Below, piece after piece: positions 19,741 through 28,519 of a stretch of 64,000 nt of DNA (position 1 is its first letter; the number at the start of each line of letters is the position of its first letter). The position numbers were made by a program, and so were the translations under genes. Under the pieces are notes generated by a model. It saw only the letters and a list, made by a program, of their open reading frames with translations. It ran no database searches and was not told where the DNA came from. Origin of the DNA: Methylobacillus rhizosphaerae. Its GTDB lineage: Bacteria > Pseudomonadota > Gammaproteobacteria > Burkholderiales > Methylophilaceae. Location of the stretch: assembly GCF_900187985.1 (NCBI RefSeq), contig NZ_FZOA01000004.1:124001-188000 (forward strand), written 5' to 3'.

Positions 19741-20409
19741 ATGGATAATGTGATGCACCACGATGTAGAACAAGCCCGCTTCAACATGATCGAACAGCAG
19801 ATCCGCCCCTGGGAGGTTCTGGATGGCACAGTACTGGACCTGTTGAGCCGGGTGCCCCGTGAGCAATTCGTCCCGGACCAGTATCGTGGTTTGGCATTTG
19901 CCGATATCGAGATCCCGATTGGCGCCGGGCAGACCATGCTTTCCCCGAAAATGGAAGGCCGCATCCTGCAGGCACTCGCCATCCAGCCCACAGACAAGGT
20001 ACTGGAAATTGGTACGGGCAGCGGTTATTTCACGGCCTTGCTGGCATCCTTGGCACATGAAGTCCACAGTATCGAAATCAATGCCGAGTTAAGCCGCCAG
20101 GCCCATGAGAAACTGGTGCAGCAAGGTATACAGAATGTCACGCTGCATGTAGGGGATGGCGTCAACACCTGGCATGGCAATGACACGTATGATGTCATCG
20201 TCTTCACCGGCTCCCTGGCGCTGCCGCCAGAAGCGACACAGCACCTGCGCATGAATGGCCGGCTGTTTGCTGTCATCGGCCAGCCTCCCGTCATGGAAGC
20301 CACCTTGATCCGGCGCATCAATGAGGAAAGCTTCCGCCAGGATGTAATTTTCGAGACCTGCCTGCCACCACTGGAAAACGCTCCCCAGCCGCAACAGTTT
20401 GCCTTCTGA
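19741..20409 (+). CDS. protein-L-isoaspartate O-methyltransferase family protein
   Basis: About 222 residues. The class I methyltransferase SAM motif VLEIGTGSGYFTALLA and the PCMT-type segments REQFVPDQYRGLAFADIEIPIGAGQTMLSP and FAVIGQPPV are clear. Relatives either repair isoaspartyl residues or act in other O-methylations; in betaproteobacteria this shorter form commonly lies upstream of tolC, as here. Several starts cluster at the 5-prime end (GTG 19738, ATG 19741, ATG 19753); none has a strong ribosome binding site, and 19741 is a compromise. It is transcribed toward tolC with a 148-nt gap. Confidence 0.87.
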   Translation: MDNVMHHDVEQARFNMIEQQIRPWEVLDGTVLDLLSRVPREQFVPDQYRGLAFADIEIPIGAGQTMLSPKMEGRILQALAIQPTDKVLEIGTGSGYFTALLASLAHEVHSIEINAELSRQAHEKLVQQGIQNVTLHVGDGVNTWHGNDTYDVIVFTGSLALPPEATQHLRMNGRLFAVIGQPPVMEATLIRRINEESFRQDVIFETCLPPLENAPQPQQFAF

Positions 20410-20412
20410 CCA

Positions 20413-20446
20413 TATGCGCGGATAACACTCGCGTTGTCTGCGCATA
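20413..20446. repeat. inverted repeat between the methyltransferase gene and tolC
   Basis: TATGCGC (20413-20419) and GCGCATA (20440-20446) around a 20-nt loop, immediately after the stop codon. No T-tract follows, so it is a possible weak terminator or processing hairpin. Confidence 0.35.
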
Positions 20447-20557
20447 CTGTTCCAACAGCTTGATCCTGTTGTCCTCTGTGCCCGGTATCGGGTTAGAATG
20501 CGTCTCGACCAATCCATTGTATTTAGCAGCCATGTCAGCTGATCCAGGATCGAGAAC

Positions 20558-21919
20558 ATGAAACTAGCCAGTTTTTTTATTCCATTGCTTGCACTCGCCA
20601 TCAGCAATACGGCACATGCAGAAAAAGGGCAGAACCTGCTGGATATCTATGAAATAGCCATATCCAGTGATCCCACCCTGTCTGCAGCCAGGCATGGCAA
20701 CCTGGCCATGCAGGAAAAAATTGAACAGGGCAAGGCGCTGTACCGTCCCACTGTCAATTTCACGACTGATGCCAGCCACTCCGAAACTGACATCCGCTAT
20801 CTGGGACAGAATGCCGTGTTCCGTAATGCAGGACATGAATCCTTTGAAGTGTTCGGCATGGGGGTGAATTTTACGCAACCCATTCTACGCAAGGAGAACT
20901 GGGTGCAATACAAACAGGCGCAAACCCAGGTTTCCCAGGCGGACAAACAATTGATACTGGCGCAACAGGACCTGATGCTGCGCAGCGCACAGGCCTATTT
21001 CGATGTATTGATCGCGCAGGACCAGATTGATCTGCTCAATAGCCAGAAAGCCGCAATCTCACAACAGTTGGAACAGGCAAAAGCCAACTTCGAGGTAGGG
21101 ACTGCCACCATTACGGATGTCAACGAGGCCCAGGCAAGGTATGACCTGCTCAAGGCACAGGAAATCACGCTACTCAACGACTACGAAGTGCGGAAGCGCA
21201 GCGTACAGGCCATTATTGGCCGCCTGCCCACACGATTGGCCACTGTGCGCCAGGACCTGCAGACACGTCCGCCACAGCCACTGGATATGGAACAATGGGT
21301 CACACTGGCCGAACAGAACAATCTGTCGCTCAGCATTCAGCAGGAGGCACTGCGCCTTGCCACACAGGAGGTGGATCGCATGAATGCAGGCCACTGGCCC
21401 ACGCTTGATATGGTCGGCAGCTATACTGATACCCGTGCTGGCGGCAGCGCCAACGGCTTTGGCAGCGACCTGCAGAATGCCACGATCGGGCTCAAGCTCA
21501 ATATCCCGCTGTATCAAGGGGGCGCCGTTTCCTCACGCATCAGGGAGGCGGTTGCCAATCAGCAGAAAGCGGCTGATGAAGTGGAAGCGGCTCGCAGGCA
21601 AGTGGAGCTCGATGCACGCCAGGCCTACCTGAATCTCACTGGCAGCGTAGCCCAGGTGCAGGCCTACGAACAGGCGCTCAATTCCAGCCAGAGCCAGCTT
21701 GATTCGACCAACCTGGGTTATGAAGTCGGTGTGCGCAACAGTGTGGATGTCCTCAACGCGCAACAACAACTTTTCACGGCCAAGCGGGACTTGCTGCAGT
21801 CACGCTATAACTATCTCCTGAACGTGTTGCGGCTCAAGTCTGCAGTCGGCCTGCTGAATGAAGGCGACCTTGCTGAAGTCAATGAGCGATTGGTGCTAGC
21901 CAACGATCCATCGCCATAA
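20558..21919 (+). CDS. tolC: TolC family outer-membrane channel
   Basis: 453 residues with a cleavable signal peptide (to NTAHA, about residue 22) and no lipobox. The two repeated OEP domains have typical helices (LLDIYEIAISSDPTLSAARHGNLA near the N-terminus; GVRNSVDVLNAQQQLFTAKRDLLQSRYNYLLNVLRLKSAVG at the C-terminus). Differs from the two lipidated NodT-type factors in this window and is likely the general TolC used by type I secretion and efflux systems encoded elsewhere. GAG about 5 nt before the ATG serves as a modest ribosome binding site. Confidence 0.92.
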   Translation: MKLASFFIPLLALAISNTAHAEKGQNLLDIYEIAISSDPTLSAARHGNLAMQEKIEQGKALYRPTVNFTTDASHSETDIRYLGQNAVFRNAGHESFEVFGMGVNFTQPILRKENWVQYKQAQTQVSQADKQLILAQQDLMLRSAQAYFDVLIAQDQIDLLNSQKAAISQQLEQAKANFEVGTATITDVNEAQARYDLLKAQEITLLNDYEVRKRSVQAIIGRLPTRLATVRQDLQTRPPQPLDMEQWVTLAEQNNLSLSIQQEALRLATQEVDRMNAGHWPTLDMVGSYTDTRAGGSANGFGSDLQNATIGLKLNIPLYQGGAVSSRIREAVANQQKAADEVEAARRQVELDARQAYLNLTGSVAQVQAYEQALNSSQSQLDSTNLGYEVGVRNSVDVLNAQQQLFTAKRDLLQSRYNYLLNVLRLKSAVGLLNEGDLAEVNERLVLANDPSP

Positions 21920-21933
21920 CCGGAGTCCATGTC

Positions 21934-22491
21934 ATGTCCTACGCCCACCTCGCCATACGCGCGCAAAGCCAGCTGCTTGTCATCGACGTCCAGGAGAAAC
22001 TTGCAGCCGCAATGGAAGCCAATGCCATGCTCTCCCTGGTCCGCAATTGCAGCATCCTGCTCCAGGCTGCCCAGTTACTGGAGATTCCCGTCACTTATAC
22101 TGAGCAATACCCGCAAGGATTGGGGAGTACCCTGCATAATCTCAGCAAATTGACACCAGATGCCGCCCATATCGAGAAAGTTGCCTTCTCTGCCCAGGCA
22201 GTGCCAGAATTCCGCCAGTCGCTGGACGTTGCACGCCAGCAGATTATCCTGACCGGCATGGAAGCACATATCTGCGTGTTGCAAACCGCACTGGATATGC
22301 AACAGCAGGGCTACCAGGTCATCCTTGCCGAGGATGCCGTGCTTTCCCGCAACCCGCTCAACAAGGACAATGCCATACACAGGCTGCGCCAAGCCGGCAT
22401 TATGGTAAGCAATACGGAATCCATCGTATTTGAATGGCTGGGCGTTGCCGAAGGGGAGACGTTCAAAGCCATCTCCCGGCTCGTTCGATAA
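21934..22491 (+). CDS. isochorismatase-fold cysteine hydrolase (first of three)
   Basis: 185 residues. The fold-typical Asp18 (LLVIDVQEKL) and catalytic Cys114 (TGMEAHICVLQTALD) are present, with a Lys in HIEKVAFSA as candidate third catalytic residue. Short, of the hydrolase type often annotated YcaC-related or nicotinamidase-related; substrate unknown. It lies 14 nt after tolC with GGAG 8 nt before the ATG, so it is probably cotranscribed. It ends 7 nt from the convergent waaA stop. Confidence 0.85.
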   Translation: MSYAHLAIRAQSQLLVIDVQEKLAAAMEANAMLSLVRNCSILLQAAQLLEIPVTYTEQYPQGLGSTLHNLSKLTPDAAHIEKVAFSAQAVPEFRQSLDVARQQIILTGMEAHICVLQTALDMQQQGYQVILAEDAVLSRNPLNKDNAIHRLRQAGIMVSNTESIVFEWLGVAEGETFKAISRLVR

Positions 22492-22498
22492 GAGGCTG

Positions 22499-23773
22499 TT
22501 ACAAGTAACGCGACACCATCTCGACCACACGTTGCGTTGCCCCACCAGCGCTGGTACTGAACTCCAGCGCCTTCCAGCTCATGGTCTGCCGTAATTCCGG
22601 ATCACCATACAAGCGTTGCAACGCAGCAGCCAGGCCAGCAATATCACGCACCTGCCAGGCAGCATGCGCAGCCACTGCCATTTCCGTGGCCGCCGCAAAA
22701 TTGAAGGTATGTGGCCCGATCAATACTGGCTTGCTCATCGCAGCCGCCTCGATCAGGTTCTGCCCACCCAATGGCTGCAAACTGCCACCGATAAATGCCA
22801 CATCGCAAGCAGCATAGTACGTAAACATCTCTCCCATGCTGTCTCCCAGCACCACCTGCACATTGGCAGGTACGCCGGTATCCAGCCGTGAACGCCTGAC
22901 AAAATGGATGCCCCGGCGCGTCAACAGGTTGGCGACCTCGTCAAACCGCTGGGGATGGCGTGGCACAATCACGGTTAGCAAGCGGGGAACAGCAGCAGCG
23001 GCCACGGCATCCAGGATCATGGATTCTTCACCATCACGGGTACTGGCTGCCAGGAATACGGCACGATTTCTGCCGAAAAGGTGGCGCAACTCATCTCCCG
23101 ATGCTGCTGCAGATGCAGGTGGTGTCACATCAAATTTCAGGTTACCCGCCACTTCGACCGCCAGTGCATTTTCCCCATCTTCTCCGCCAGCCAGTGCCTG
23201 CAAACGGCTGGCATCCTGTGCTGTCTGGGCGGCAATTGCGGTCAACTCGCGCAAGCCGTCACTGACGACCGCCCCCAGCCGAGCATAGCCACGGGCAGAT
23301 TTTTCCGACAAGCGTGCATTCACCAGCAACAGGGGAATATTGCGCACCTTGCAGCCAGCAATCAGATTGAACCAGAGTTCGGTTTCCATCAGCAATCCCA
23401 GGCTGGGCTGGAAATGTTGCAGGAAACGCGCCACGGCACCCGGCGTATCGTAGGGCAAGTAGCAGCGCAGGACTTGATCGCCAAACAGCTGCTGCCCAGC
23501 ATCGCGGCCTGTAGGCGTGGCGTGGGTGAACAGGATCTGGTGTTTGGGATAACGTTGCTGCAACTCCCTGATCAGCGGTGCAGCTCCTCTGGTTTCGCCG
23601 ACGGACACACAATGCATCCAGATCACCGGCCCGGATACCGGCACCGAGAAGAAACCAAAACGCTCACCCCAGTGCTGCAGGTACTCACGCTGACGTAGGC
23701 CACGCCATAACAGGCGCAAGGGGGCAAATGGCAATAGCAGATAAATCAGCAGGGAATAGATGGTTCGTGACAT
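22499..23773 (-). CDS. waaA: 3-deoxy-D-manno-octulosonic acid (KDO) transferase
   Basis: 424 residues, the usual WaaA/KdtA length. N-terminal membrane anchor (IYSLLIYLLLPFAPLRLLWRG), KDO transferase N-domain (IWMHCVSVGETRGAAPLIREL) and GT-B C-domain (DSMGEMFTYYAACDVAFIGGSLQPLGGQNLIEAA). It adds KDO to lipid IVA at the cytoplasmic face of the inner membrane in lipopolysaccharide core assembly. Transcribed alone, convergent with the preceding hydrolase. Confidence 0.94.
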   Translation of the reverse strand: MSRTIYSLLIYLLLPFAPLRLLWRGLRQREYLQHWGERFGFFSVPVSGPVIWMHCVSVGETRGAAPLIRELQQRYPKHQILFTHATPTGRDAGQQLFGDQVLRCYLPYDTPGAVARFLQHFQPSLGLLMETELWFNLIAGCKVRNIPLLLVNARLSEKSARGYARLGAVVSDGLRELTAIAAQTAQDASRLQALAGGEDGENALAVEVAGNLKFDVTPPASAAASGDELRHLFGRNRAVFLAASTRDGEESMILDAVAAAAVPRLLTVIVPRHPQRFDEVANLLTRRGIHFVRRSRLDTGVPANVQVVLGDSMGEMFTYYAACDVAFIGGSLQPLGGQNLIEAAAMSKPVLIGPHTFNFAAATEMAVAAHAAWQVRDIAGLAAALQRLYGDPELRQTMSWKALEFSTSAGGATQRVVEMVSRYL

Positions 23774-23897
23774 GGTGCGATTTTCTCATGAATCTCATGC
23801 CAGGTGTATGCATCGCCCCAGCCACTATCACGCAGGTTTGAAAACTTTCGTTAAAAAGGTCAGTATGTCACCTTGATCGATGACGGGAGATTGAATC

Positions 23898-24488
23898 ATG
23901 AGCACCACACTGCGCGATTTGCTGGGTCTGGGACACACACCCTCCAGGCTGGCCGATGCGACCCTGATCCTGATTGACTGCCAGAACACCTATCGTGAAG
24001 GCATCATGCAGCTCGAAGGCGTGGAAGACGCACTGGTACAGGCAAGGCGGCTGCTGGACCGGGCACGGGCGCTCTCGGTACCTGTCATTCATATCCAGCA
24101 TGATGCAGGTGAGGGCAGCCCTTATGACATTCGTGCCCGCATTGGCCAGATTGCAGACATCGTGGCTCCAGTGGAAGGTGAAACCGTGATTACCAAGCAC
24201 TATCCCAACTCGTTCTGCGCCACCACGCTGGATGAAGTACTGAAAGCACAGAACGTCAAGAATATTGTCCTGGCTGGGTTCATGACACATATGTGTATCA
24301 ATTCCACCGCACACGGTGGTTTCAATCTAGGCTACGCCCCTACCGTTGTAGCCAACGCCACGGCAACCCGTGCCCTGCCTGGTGCAGATGGCAAACTAAT
24401 TCCGGCATCCCAGGTACATGCTGCTGCACTGGCTGCCACGCGCGACCTGTATGCCGCCATTGCCACGGATGTGGACGAAGTCATCTGA
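23898..24488 (+). CDS. isochorismatase-fold cysteine hydrolase (second of three)
   Basis: 196 residues. Catalytic Asp27 (LILIDCQNTYREG), Lys in VITKHYPNSF and Cys133 (GFMTHMCINSTAHGGF) form the expected triad. The pattern resembles nicotinamidase/isochorismatase-like cysteine hydrolases of unknown substrate. GGGAG lies 8 nt before the ATG. Stands as its own unit divergent from waaA. Confidence 0.87.
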   Translation: MSTTLRDLLGLGHTPSRLADATLILIDCQNTYREGIMQLEGVEDALVQARRLLDRARALSVPVIHIQHDAGEGSPYDIRARIGQIADIVAPVEGETVITKHYPNSFCATTLDEVLKAQNVKNIVLAGFMTHMCINSTAHGGFNLGYAPTVVANATATRALPGADGKLIPASQVHAAALAATRDLYAAIATDVDEVI

Positions 24489-24599
24489 TCTGCATATCCA
24501 GTCATATTCTGCGTCTGTTCCAGCCGGGCATTTTTCACCATAATGCCCGGCATCACGACTGCACAACCCACCAGATACTGTACAAAGGACCCAGTGCCC

Positions 24600-24929
24600 A
24601 TGCCCATCCTGAATATCCAGCCCCTGAACAAACGCGACCAGCGCATCACACTGGAAAACGGCAGCATCATCGACATCAGTGTCCGGCAGATATTCAATGT
24701 GAATTTCTATCAGGAGGATGCTGTCATCGGTCACGTGACATTTGAATCGCTGTCCTCCCTCAACAATCTGGAATTACAACCGGTTTATAAACTCAAGGAA
24801 GAGTCGCTGACACACCCCGCCCTGAGCACGGATGCCACTCAACTGCGCGAAGCCGCCATTACCCTGTACCGGACATATACCAACGGCAAGATACTGCCGA
24901 ACAAGGACATGTTACAAAAATCCCATTAA
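24600..24929 (+). CDS. uncharacterised small cytoplasmic protein
   Basis: About 109 residues; not recognised. No signal peptide, membrane segment or cysteine-rich motif. Mixed alpha/beta composition (RITLENGSIIDISVRQIFNV, then LREAAITLYRTYTNGK). Start at 24600 chosen because AAAGGA lies 10 nt upstream; an in-frame ATG at 24543 would add 19 residues without a ribosome binding site. Same strand as the preceding hydrolase, 110 nt downstream. Confidence 0.55.
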   Translation: MPILNIQPLNKRDQRITLENGSIIDISVRQIFNVNFYQEDAVIGHVTFESLSSLNNLELQPVYKLKEESLTHPALSTDATQLREAAITLYRTYTNGKILPNKDMLQKSH

Positions 24930-24999
24930 GCGGATAGCGCTGCTTCGCCTGACATGAGCAGGCATGAAGCATGCGTGGAAATGTCCTGCTGATTTTGCA

Positions 25000-25033
25000 A
25001 AACCGGCACGTACAAACTTGCACGTGCCGGTTT
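25000..25033 (-). terminator. terminator after ycaC-like gene
   Basis: Perfect 12-bp arms AAACCGGCACGT (25000-25011) and ACGTGCCGGTTT (25022-25033), 10-nt loop. On the minus strand the stem ends in a run of four T followed by GC and A-rich sequence. May also serve the converging upstream plus-strand gene. Confidence 0.8.
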
Positions 25034-25040
25034 CTCAACT

Positions 25041-25664
25041 TCACTTAGTGGTATGTGTGTCGTATGCCGTCATGAGATTGCGGTAATCGGGAATATGGTT
25101 GGAGAACAACGCACCCAGGCCTTCGATATCACGTCGCCAGTCGCGGTGCAGCTCACAGGCTGCGCCAAACCAGGTCAGCAGTTGTGCACCAGCTGCCGTC
25201 ATGCGCTCCCAGGCAGCATCGCGGGTCATGGCATTGAAAGTGCCGGAAGCATCCGTAATCACGAACACTTCATAGCCTTCCTCAATGGCAGACAGGGCAG
25301 GGAAGGCCACACAGACTTCCGTCACCACCCCGGCAATGATCAATTGCTTTTTGCCAGTCGCCTTGATGGCCTTGACGAAGTCCTCGTTATCCCAGGCATT
25401 GATCTGTCCCGGCCGCGCGATATAAGGCGCATCCGGGAACAGCGCTTTCAGCTCAGGGACCAGCGGGCCATTGGGGCCGGTCTCGAAACTGGTGGTCAGG
25501 ATGGTTGGCAGATTGAAATACCTGGCGGCATCCGCCAGCGCCAATACATTGTTCTTGAATTTGTCCGGTTCAATATCCCGCACCAGGGATAACAATCCCG
25601 CCTGGTGATCCACCAGCAATACTGCAGCATTATCACGATCGAGGCGTACATAAGGCTTATTCAT
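25041..25664 (-). CDS. ycaC: YcaC-type isochorismatase-fold hydrolase (third of three)
   Basis: 207 residues, very similar in pattern to enterobacterial YcaC throughout (opening KPYVRLDRDNAAVLLVDHQ, the SFETGPNGPLVPEL loop, ending SNHIPDYRNLM). Asp19 and Cys118 (GVVTEVCVAF) align with the catalytic positions; position 84 is Arg, as in YcaC. Natural substrate of YcaC is unknown. Follows the pirin gene by 45 nt on the same strand, so the two probably form an operon divergent from a LysR regulator, a pairing seen in several proteobacteria. Confidence 0.92.
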   Translation of the reverse strand: MNKPYVRLDRDNAAVLLVDHQAGLLSLVRDIEPDKFKNNVLALADAARYFNLPTILTTSFETGPNGPLVPELKALFPDAPYIARPGQINAWDNEDFVKAIKATGKKQLIIAGVVTEVCVAFPALSAIEEGYEVFVITDASGTFNAMTRDAAWERMTAAGAQLLTWFGAACELHRDWRRDIEGLGALFSNHIPDYRNLMTAYDTHTTK

Positions 25665-25709
25665 GGGTTTCTCCTCTTTTCATCAAAAAATGTTGTCTAT
25701 TCCAGGTCA

Positions 25710-26573
25710 TCAAGCAGCAGAGACAAAACGACCATTGTTATAGTCACTGATTGCCTGGTCGATTTCCTCCCAGGAATTCATGACGAAGGGGCCATGGCCA
25801 ACCACAGGTTCATTCAATGGCGCCCCGTTCAACAGTAACAAAGTCGTATCCTGCTGCGCTTCCAGCACCAGCTCGCTGCCTTCGCGCTGCATGACTGCCA
25901 GCTCTTCCGGACGGATGGTATGCACATCCCCCACGCCAACTGCACCATGCAGGACAAAGATGGCAGTGGTGTGACCTTCAGGCAATGTGAATGCCGTGGT
26001 ACTACCGGCATTCAATCGCACATCCCAGACGTTCACCGGGCTGAAAGTACGGGCAGGACCCTGGTTGCCGGCATATTCCCCGGCGATTACGCGCACCGTG
26101 CCTGCATGGCCTGGCAGTGCGATTTCCGGGATTTGCTGCTGCGTAATACTCTGATAGCCCGGCTTGGTCATCTTGTCCCTGGCAGGCAGGTTGACCCAGA
26201 GCTGAATCATTTCGAACGCACCGCCGGTTTTGGCATAGTCATCGCCATGGTACTCTTCATGCACAATACCTGAGCCGGCTGTCATCCACTGCACATCGCC
26301 AGGACCTATAGTGCCGCCTGAATCAGTGGAGTCATGATGCGATACCTGCCCGTCATAGACGATGGTCACGGTCTCGAAGCCACGGTGTGGATGCTGCCCG
26401 ACACCACGGCGTTTCTCGGTAGGCTCGAAATTGGCAGGACCGGCATAATCCATGAGCAGGAACGGTGACATTTCCTCGTGAATATCACGATAGGAGAAAA
26501 TACTCTGCACAGGGAAACCATCTCCGACCCAATGACGACCATTGCTGCGTTTGATGAATGCAAGTTTTTTCAT
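25710..26573 (-). CDS. pirin family cupin protein
   Basis: 287 residues. Pirin N-domain with the metal-binding HPHRGFETVTI (His pair) and WMTAGSGIVHEE, plus the shorter C-terminal cupin. Known bacterial pirins include quercetinases and redox/metabolic modulators with a bound metal; the specific activity here is unknown. First gene of a likely operon with ycaC; divergent from a LysR-type regulator 106 nt away. Confidence 0.9.
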   Translation of the reverse strand: MKKLAFIKRSNGRHWVGDGFPVQSIFSYRDIHEEMSPFLLMDYAGPANFEPTEKRRGVGQHPHRGFETVTIVYDGQVSHHDSTDSGGTIGPGDVQWMTAGSGIVHEEYHGDDYAKTGGAFEMIQLWVNLPARDKMTKPGYQSITQQQIPEIALPGHAGTVRVIAGEYAGNQGPARTFSPVNVWDVRLNAGSTTAFTLPEGHTTAIFVLHGAVGVGDVHTIRPEELAVMQREGSELVLEAQQDTTLLLLNGAPLNEPVVGHGPFVMNSWEEIDQAISDYNNGRFVSAA

Positions 26574-26648
26574 GATGTTGTCTCCTGCAATGAATGTTGA
26601 TGTCTCCCACTATAAAGACAAGACTTTTACCGCACTAGATGGTTAAAT

Positions 26649-26665
26649 ATGAAATTACTTTTCAT
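26649..26665. promoter_or_regulatory. palindrome in the pirin/LysR divergent region
   Basis: ATGAAA-TTACT-TTTCAT, 6-bp arms in an A/T-rich stretch 15 nt upstream of the LysR start. Candidate binding site for the regulator; lacks the strict T-N11-A form. Confidence 0.4.
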
Positions 26666-26679
26666 TTAATGGAATAATT

Positions 26680-27594
26680 GTGGACTTGAACGAAGCTGCG
26701 GTATTCGTGAAAGTAGTACAGGCAGGTGGTTTCAGCGCAGCAGCCAGGCAGCTGCAACTACCCGTTTCCACCATCAGCACCCGCGTTGCGCGGCTTGAGC
26801 GGCGCCTGGGCGTCACGCTACTGCAACGCACCACCCGGCGCCTGAACCTGACCGAAGCCGGCCAGGCTTATTTCGATCATGCTGCGTTGGGGCTGGGCTA
26901 CATGCTGGAAGCCGAAGCGGCGATTGATGCCAGCAGGCAAGAGCCACAAGGCAGGCTCAGGATCACAGCACCTGCCGATCTTGGCGACAGTTTGCTGGCA
27001 GGGCTGATCCAGCAGGTACAGACACAATATCCAGCCATCGCCATGGAGCTGGTACTGACAGAGCGTTATGTGGACCTGGTCGCCGAAGGAATAGATGCAG
27101 CCATCAGGACAGGTGAGCTGCGTGATTCCAGCCTGGTTGCCAAGCCATTGGGCACAGCCTGCTGGGCGTTATTCGCCAGCCAGCATTATCTTGACCAGGC
27201 ACCGCCTTTGCTCACGCCCCAGGACCTGAATCAGCATCACTGTCTGCAATTCAGCCCCATGGGCCGGGATACCTGGACTTTCAGGCAAGGTGACGACAGC
27301 ATCACCATTCCCCTCAAGAACGTTACCATGGCCAACAGCATCGGAATCGTGCGCCATATGACCCTGAACGGGCAGGGTGTGGCATTGCTGCCGACTTATT
27401 TCTGCAAACCCGGCCTCATTACCGGTGAACTGAAGCGGATATTGCCTGCATGGCAGGCACAGCAGGACGCCGTACACCTGGTATATCCACGCCAGCGTTT
27501 CATGCCTCCCAAGTTGCGCGCGTTCATCGACATCGCACAGCGTGAACTGGGCGCATGGTTCAGCCATGAACAGGATGCATTCCCCATCAAGTAA
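26680..27594 (+). CDS. LysR family transcriptional regulator
   Basis: 304 residues. N-terminal winged helix (AAVFVKVVQAGGFSAAARQLQLPVSTISTRVARLERRLGVTLLQRTTRRLNLTEAG) and periplasmic-binding-like effector domain. Start is GTG at 26680 with GGA 6 nt upstream. Divergent from pirin-ycaC, which are the likely targets; belongs to the CrgA/DsdC-like group by its effector pattern (AEGIDAAIRTGELRDSSLVAKPLG). Confidence 0.9.
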   Translation: MDLNEAAVFVKVVQAGGFSAAARQLQLPVSTISTRVARLERRLGVTLLQRTTRRLNLTEAGQAYFDHAALGLGYMLEAEAAIDASRQEPQGRLRITAPADLGDSLLAGLIQQVQTQYPAIAMELVLTERYVDLVAEGIDAAIRTGELRDSSLVAKPLGTACWALFASQHYLDQAPPLLTPQDLNQHHCLQFSPMGRDTWTFRQGDDSITIPLKNVTMANSIGIVRHMTLNGQGVALLPTYFCKPGLITGELKRILPAWQAQQDAVHLVYPRQRFMPPKLRAFIDIAQRELGAWFSHEQDAFPIK

Positions 27595-27609
27595 CTTATA
27601 CTGTCTGCC

Positions 27610-28518
27610 ATGTCGATACCTGCCACCTCGCCATCCAGGCCATCTGCGCTGACACTTTTCCTGATCCTGGTCCTGCCCCCGCTGTTCTGGGCCGGCAATT
27701 TTGTTGTCGGCAGGGCAGTGCATTCGGAAATCCCGCCGTTTACCCTGTCACTGGGCCGCTGGCTGATCGCCTTGTGCTGCCTTCTGCCATTTGCCTACCC
27801 GGCCATGCGGCGCGACTACCCACTTTATTGGCAGTATCGCTGGCGCCTGCTGGCAGTTTCACTGGCCGGAGTAGCAGCATTCAATACCCTGGTTTACAGC
27901 GGGCTGCATTTCACTACCGCCACCAATGGCACTCTGCTCAACTCCTGCATCCCGATGCTGATTCTGCTGTTCGGTGCCTTGTTCTATCGCCTGCGCCTGC
28001 ATATTTGGCAAGTCATTGGCCTGGCTTTGTCATTGTGTGGCGTGCTCACCATCATCCTGCACGGAGAATGGGCGCGATTGCTCAGGCTGGAGTTCTCCAG
28101 CGGCGACCTCATTATTTTTCTGGCCATGGTGTGCTGGGCGTTCTATACACTCTGGTTGCGCGATATCCCGGCCAGCATCAACCGCCTGGGGCTCATGGGC
28201 ATACAGATCATCCTGGCCATGATCCTGCTGGTGCCACTGTTTCTGTGGGAGCATGTGCATGGCATCACACCGCAATGGAACCACGAGGTCTGGCTGGCAC
28301 TGGCATATGTCGGCATCTTCCCATCGGTGATTGCCTATACGCTGTATACACTGGGCGTGGCATATGCTGGCGTGGCACGTGCGGGACTGTTTATTCACCT
28401 GATGCCGGTATTTGGCAGCCTGTTATCAGTGGCATTGCTGGGGGAAAACCTGCACCTGTTCCATATTGTCGGTATCACGGCAATTCTGGGAGGCTTGTTC
28501 CTGTCAAACCGAGCCTAG
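27610..28518 (+). CDS. EamA/DMT superfamily transporter
   Basis: 302 residues with ten predicted transmembrane helices in two EamA repeats (FWAGNFVVGRAVHSEIPPF near the N-terminus; VIAYTLYTLGVAYAGVARAGLFIHLMPVFGSLL near the C-terminus). Exporter of metabolites such as amino acids in characterised relatives; substrate here unknown. Lies 15 nt after the LysR gene, so may be cotranscribed with it, and ends 1 nt from the convergent FccB-like gene. Confidence 0.88.
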   Translation: MSIPATSPSRPSALTLFLILVLPPLFWAGNFVVGRAVHSEIPPFTLSLGRWLIALCCLLPFAYPAMRRDYPLYWQYRWRLLAVSLAGVAAFNTLVYSGLHFTTATNGTLLNSCIPMLILLFGALFYRLRLHIWQVIGLALSLCGVLTIILHGEWARLLRLEFSSGDLIIFLAMVCWAFYTLWLRDIPASINRLGLMGIQIILAMILLVPLFLWEHVHGITPQWNHEVWLALAYVGIFPSVIAYTLYTLGVAYAGVARAGLFIHLMPVFGSLLSVALLGENLHLFHIVGITAILGGLFLSNRA

Positions 28519-28519
28519 C

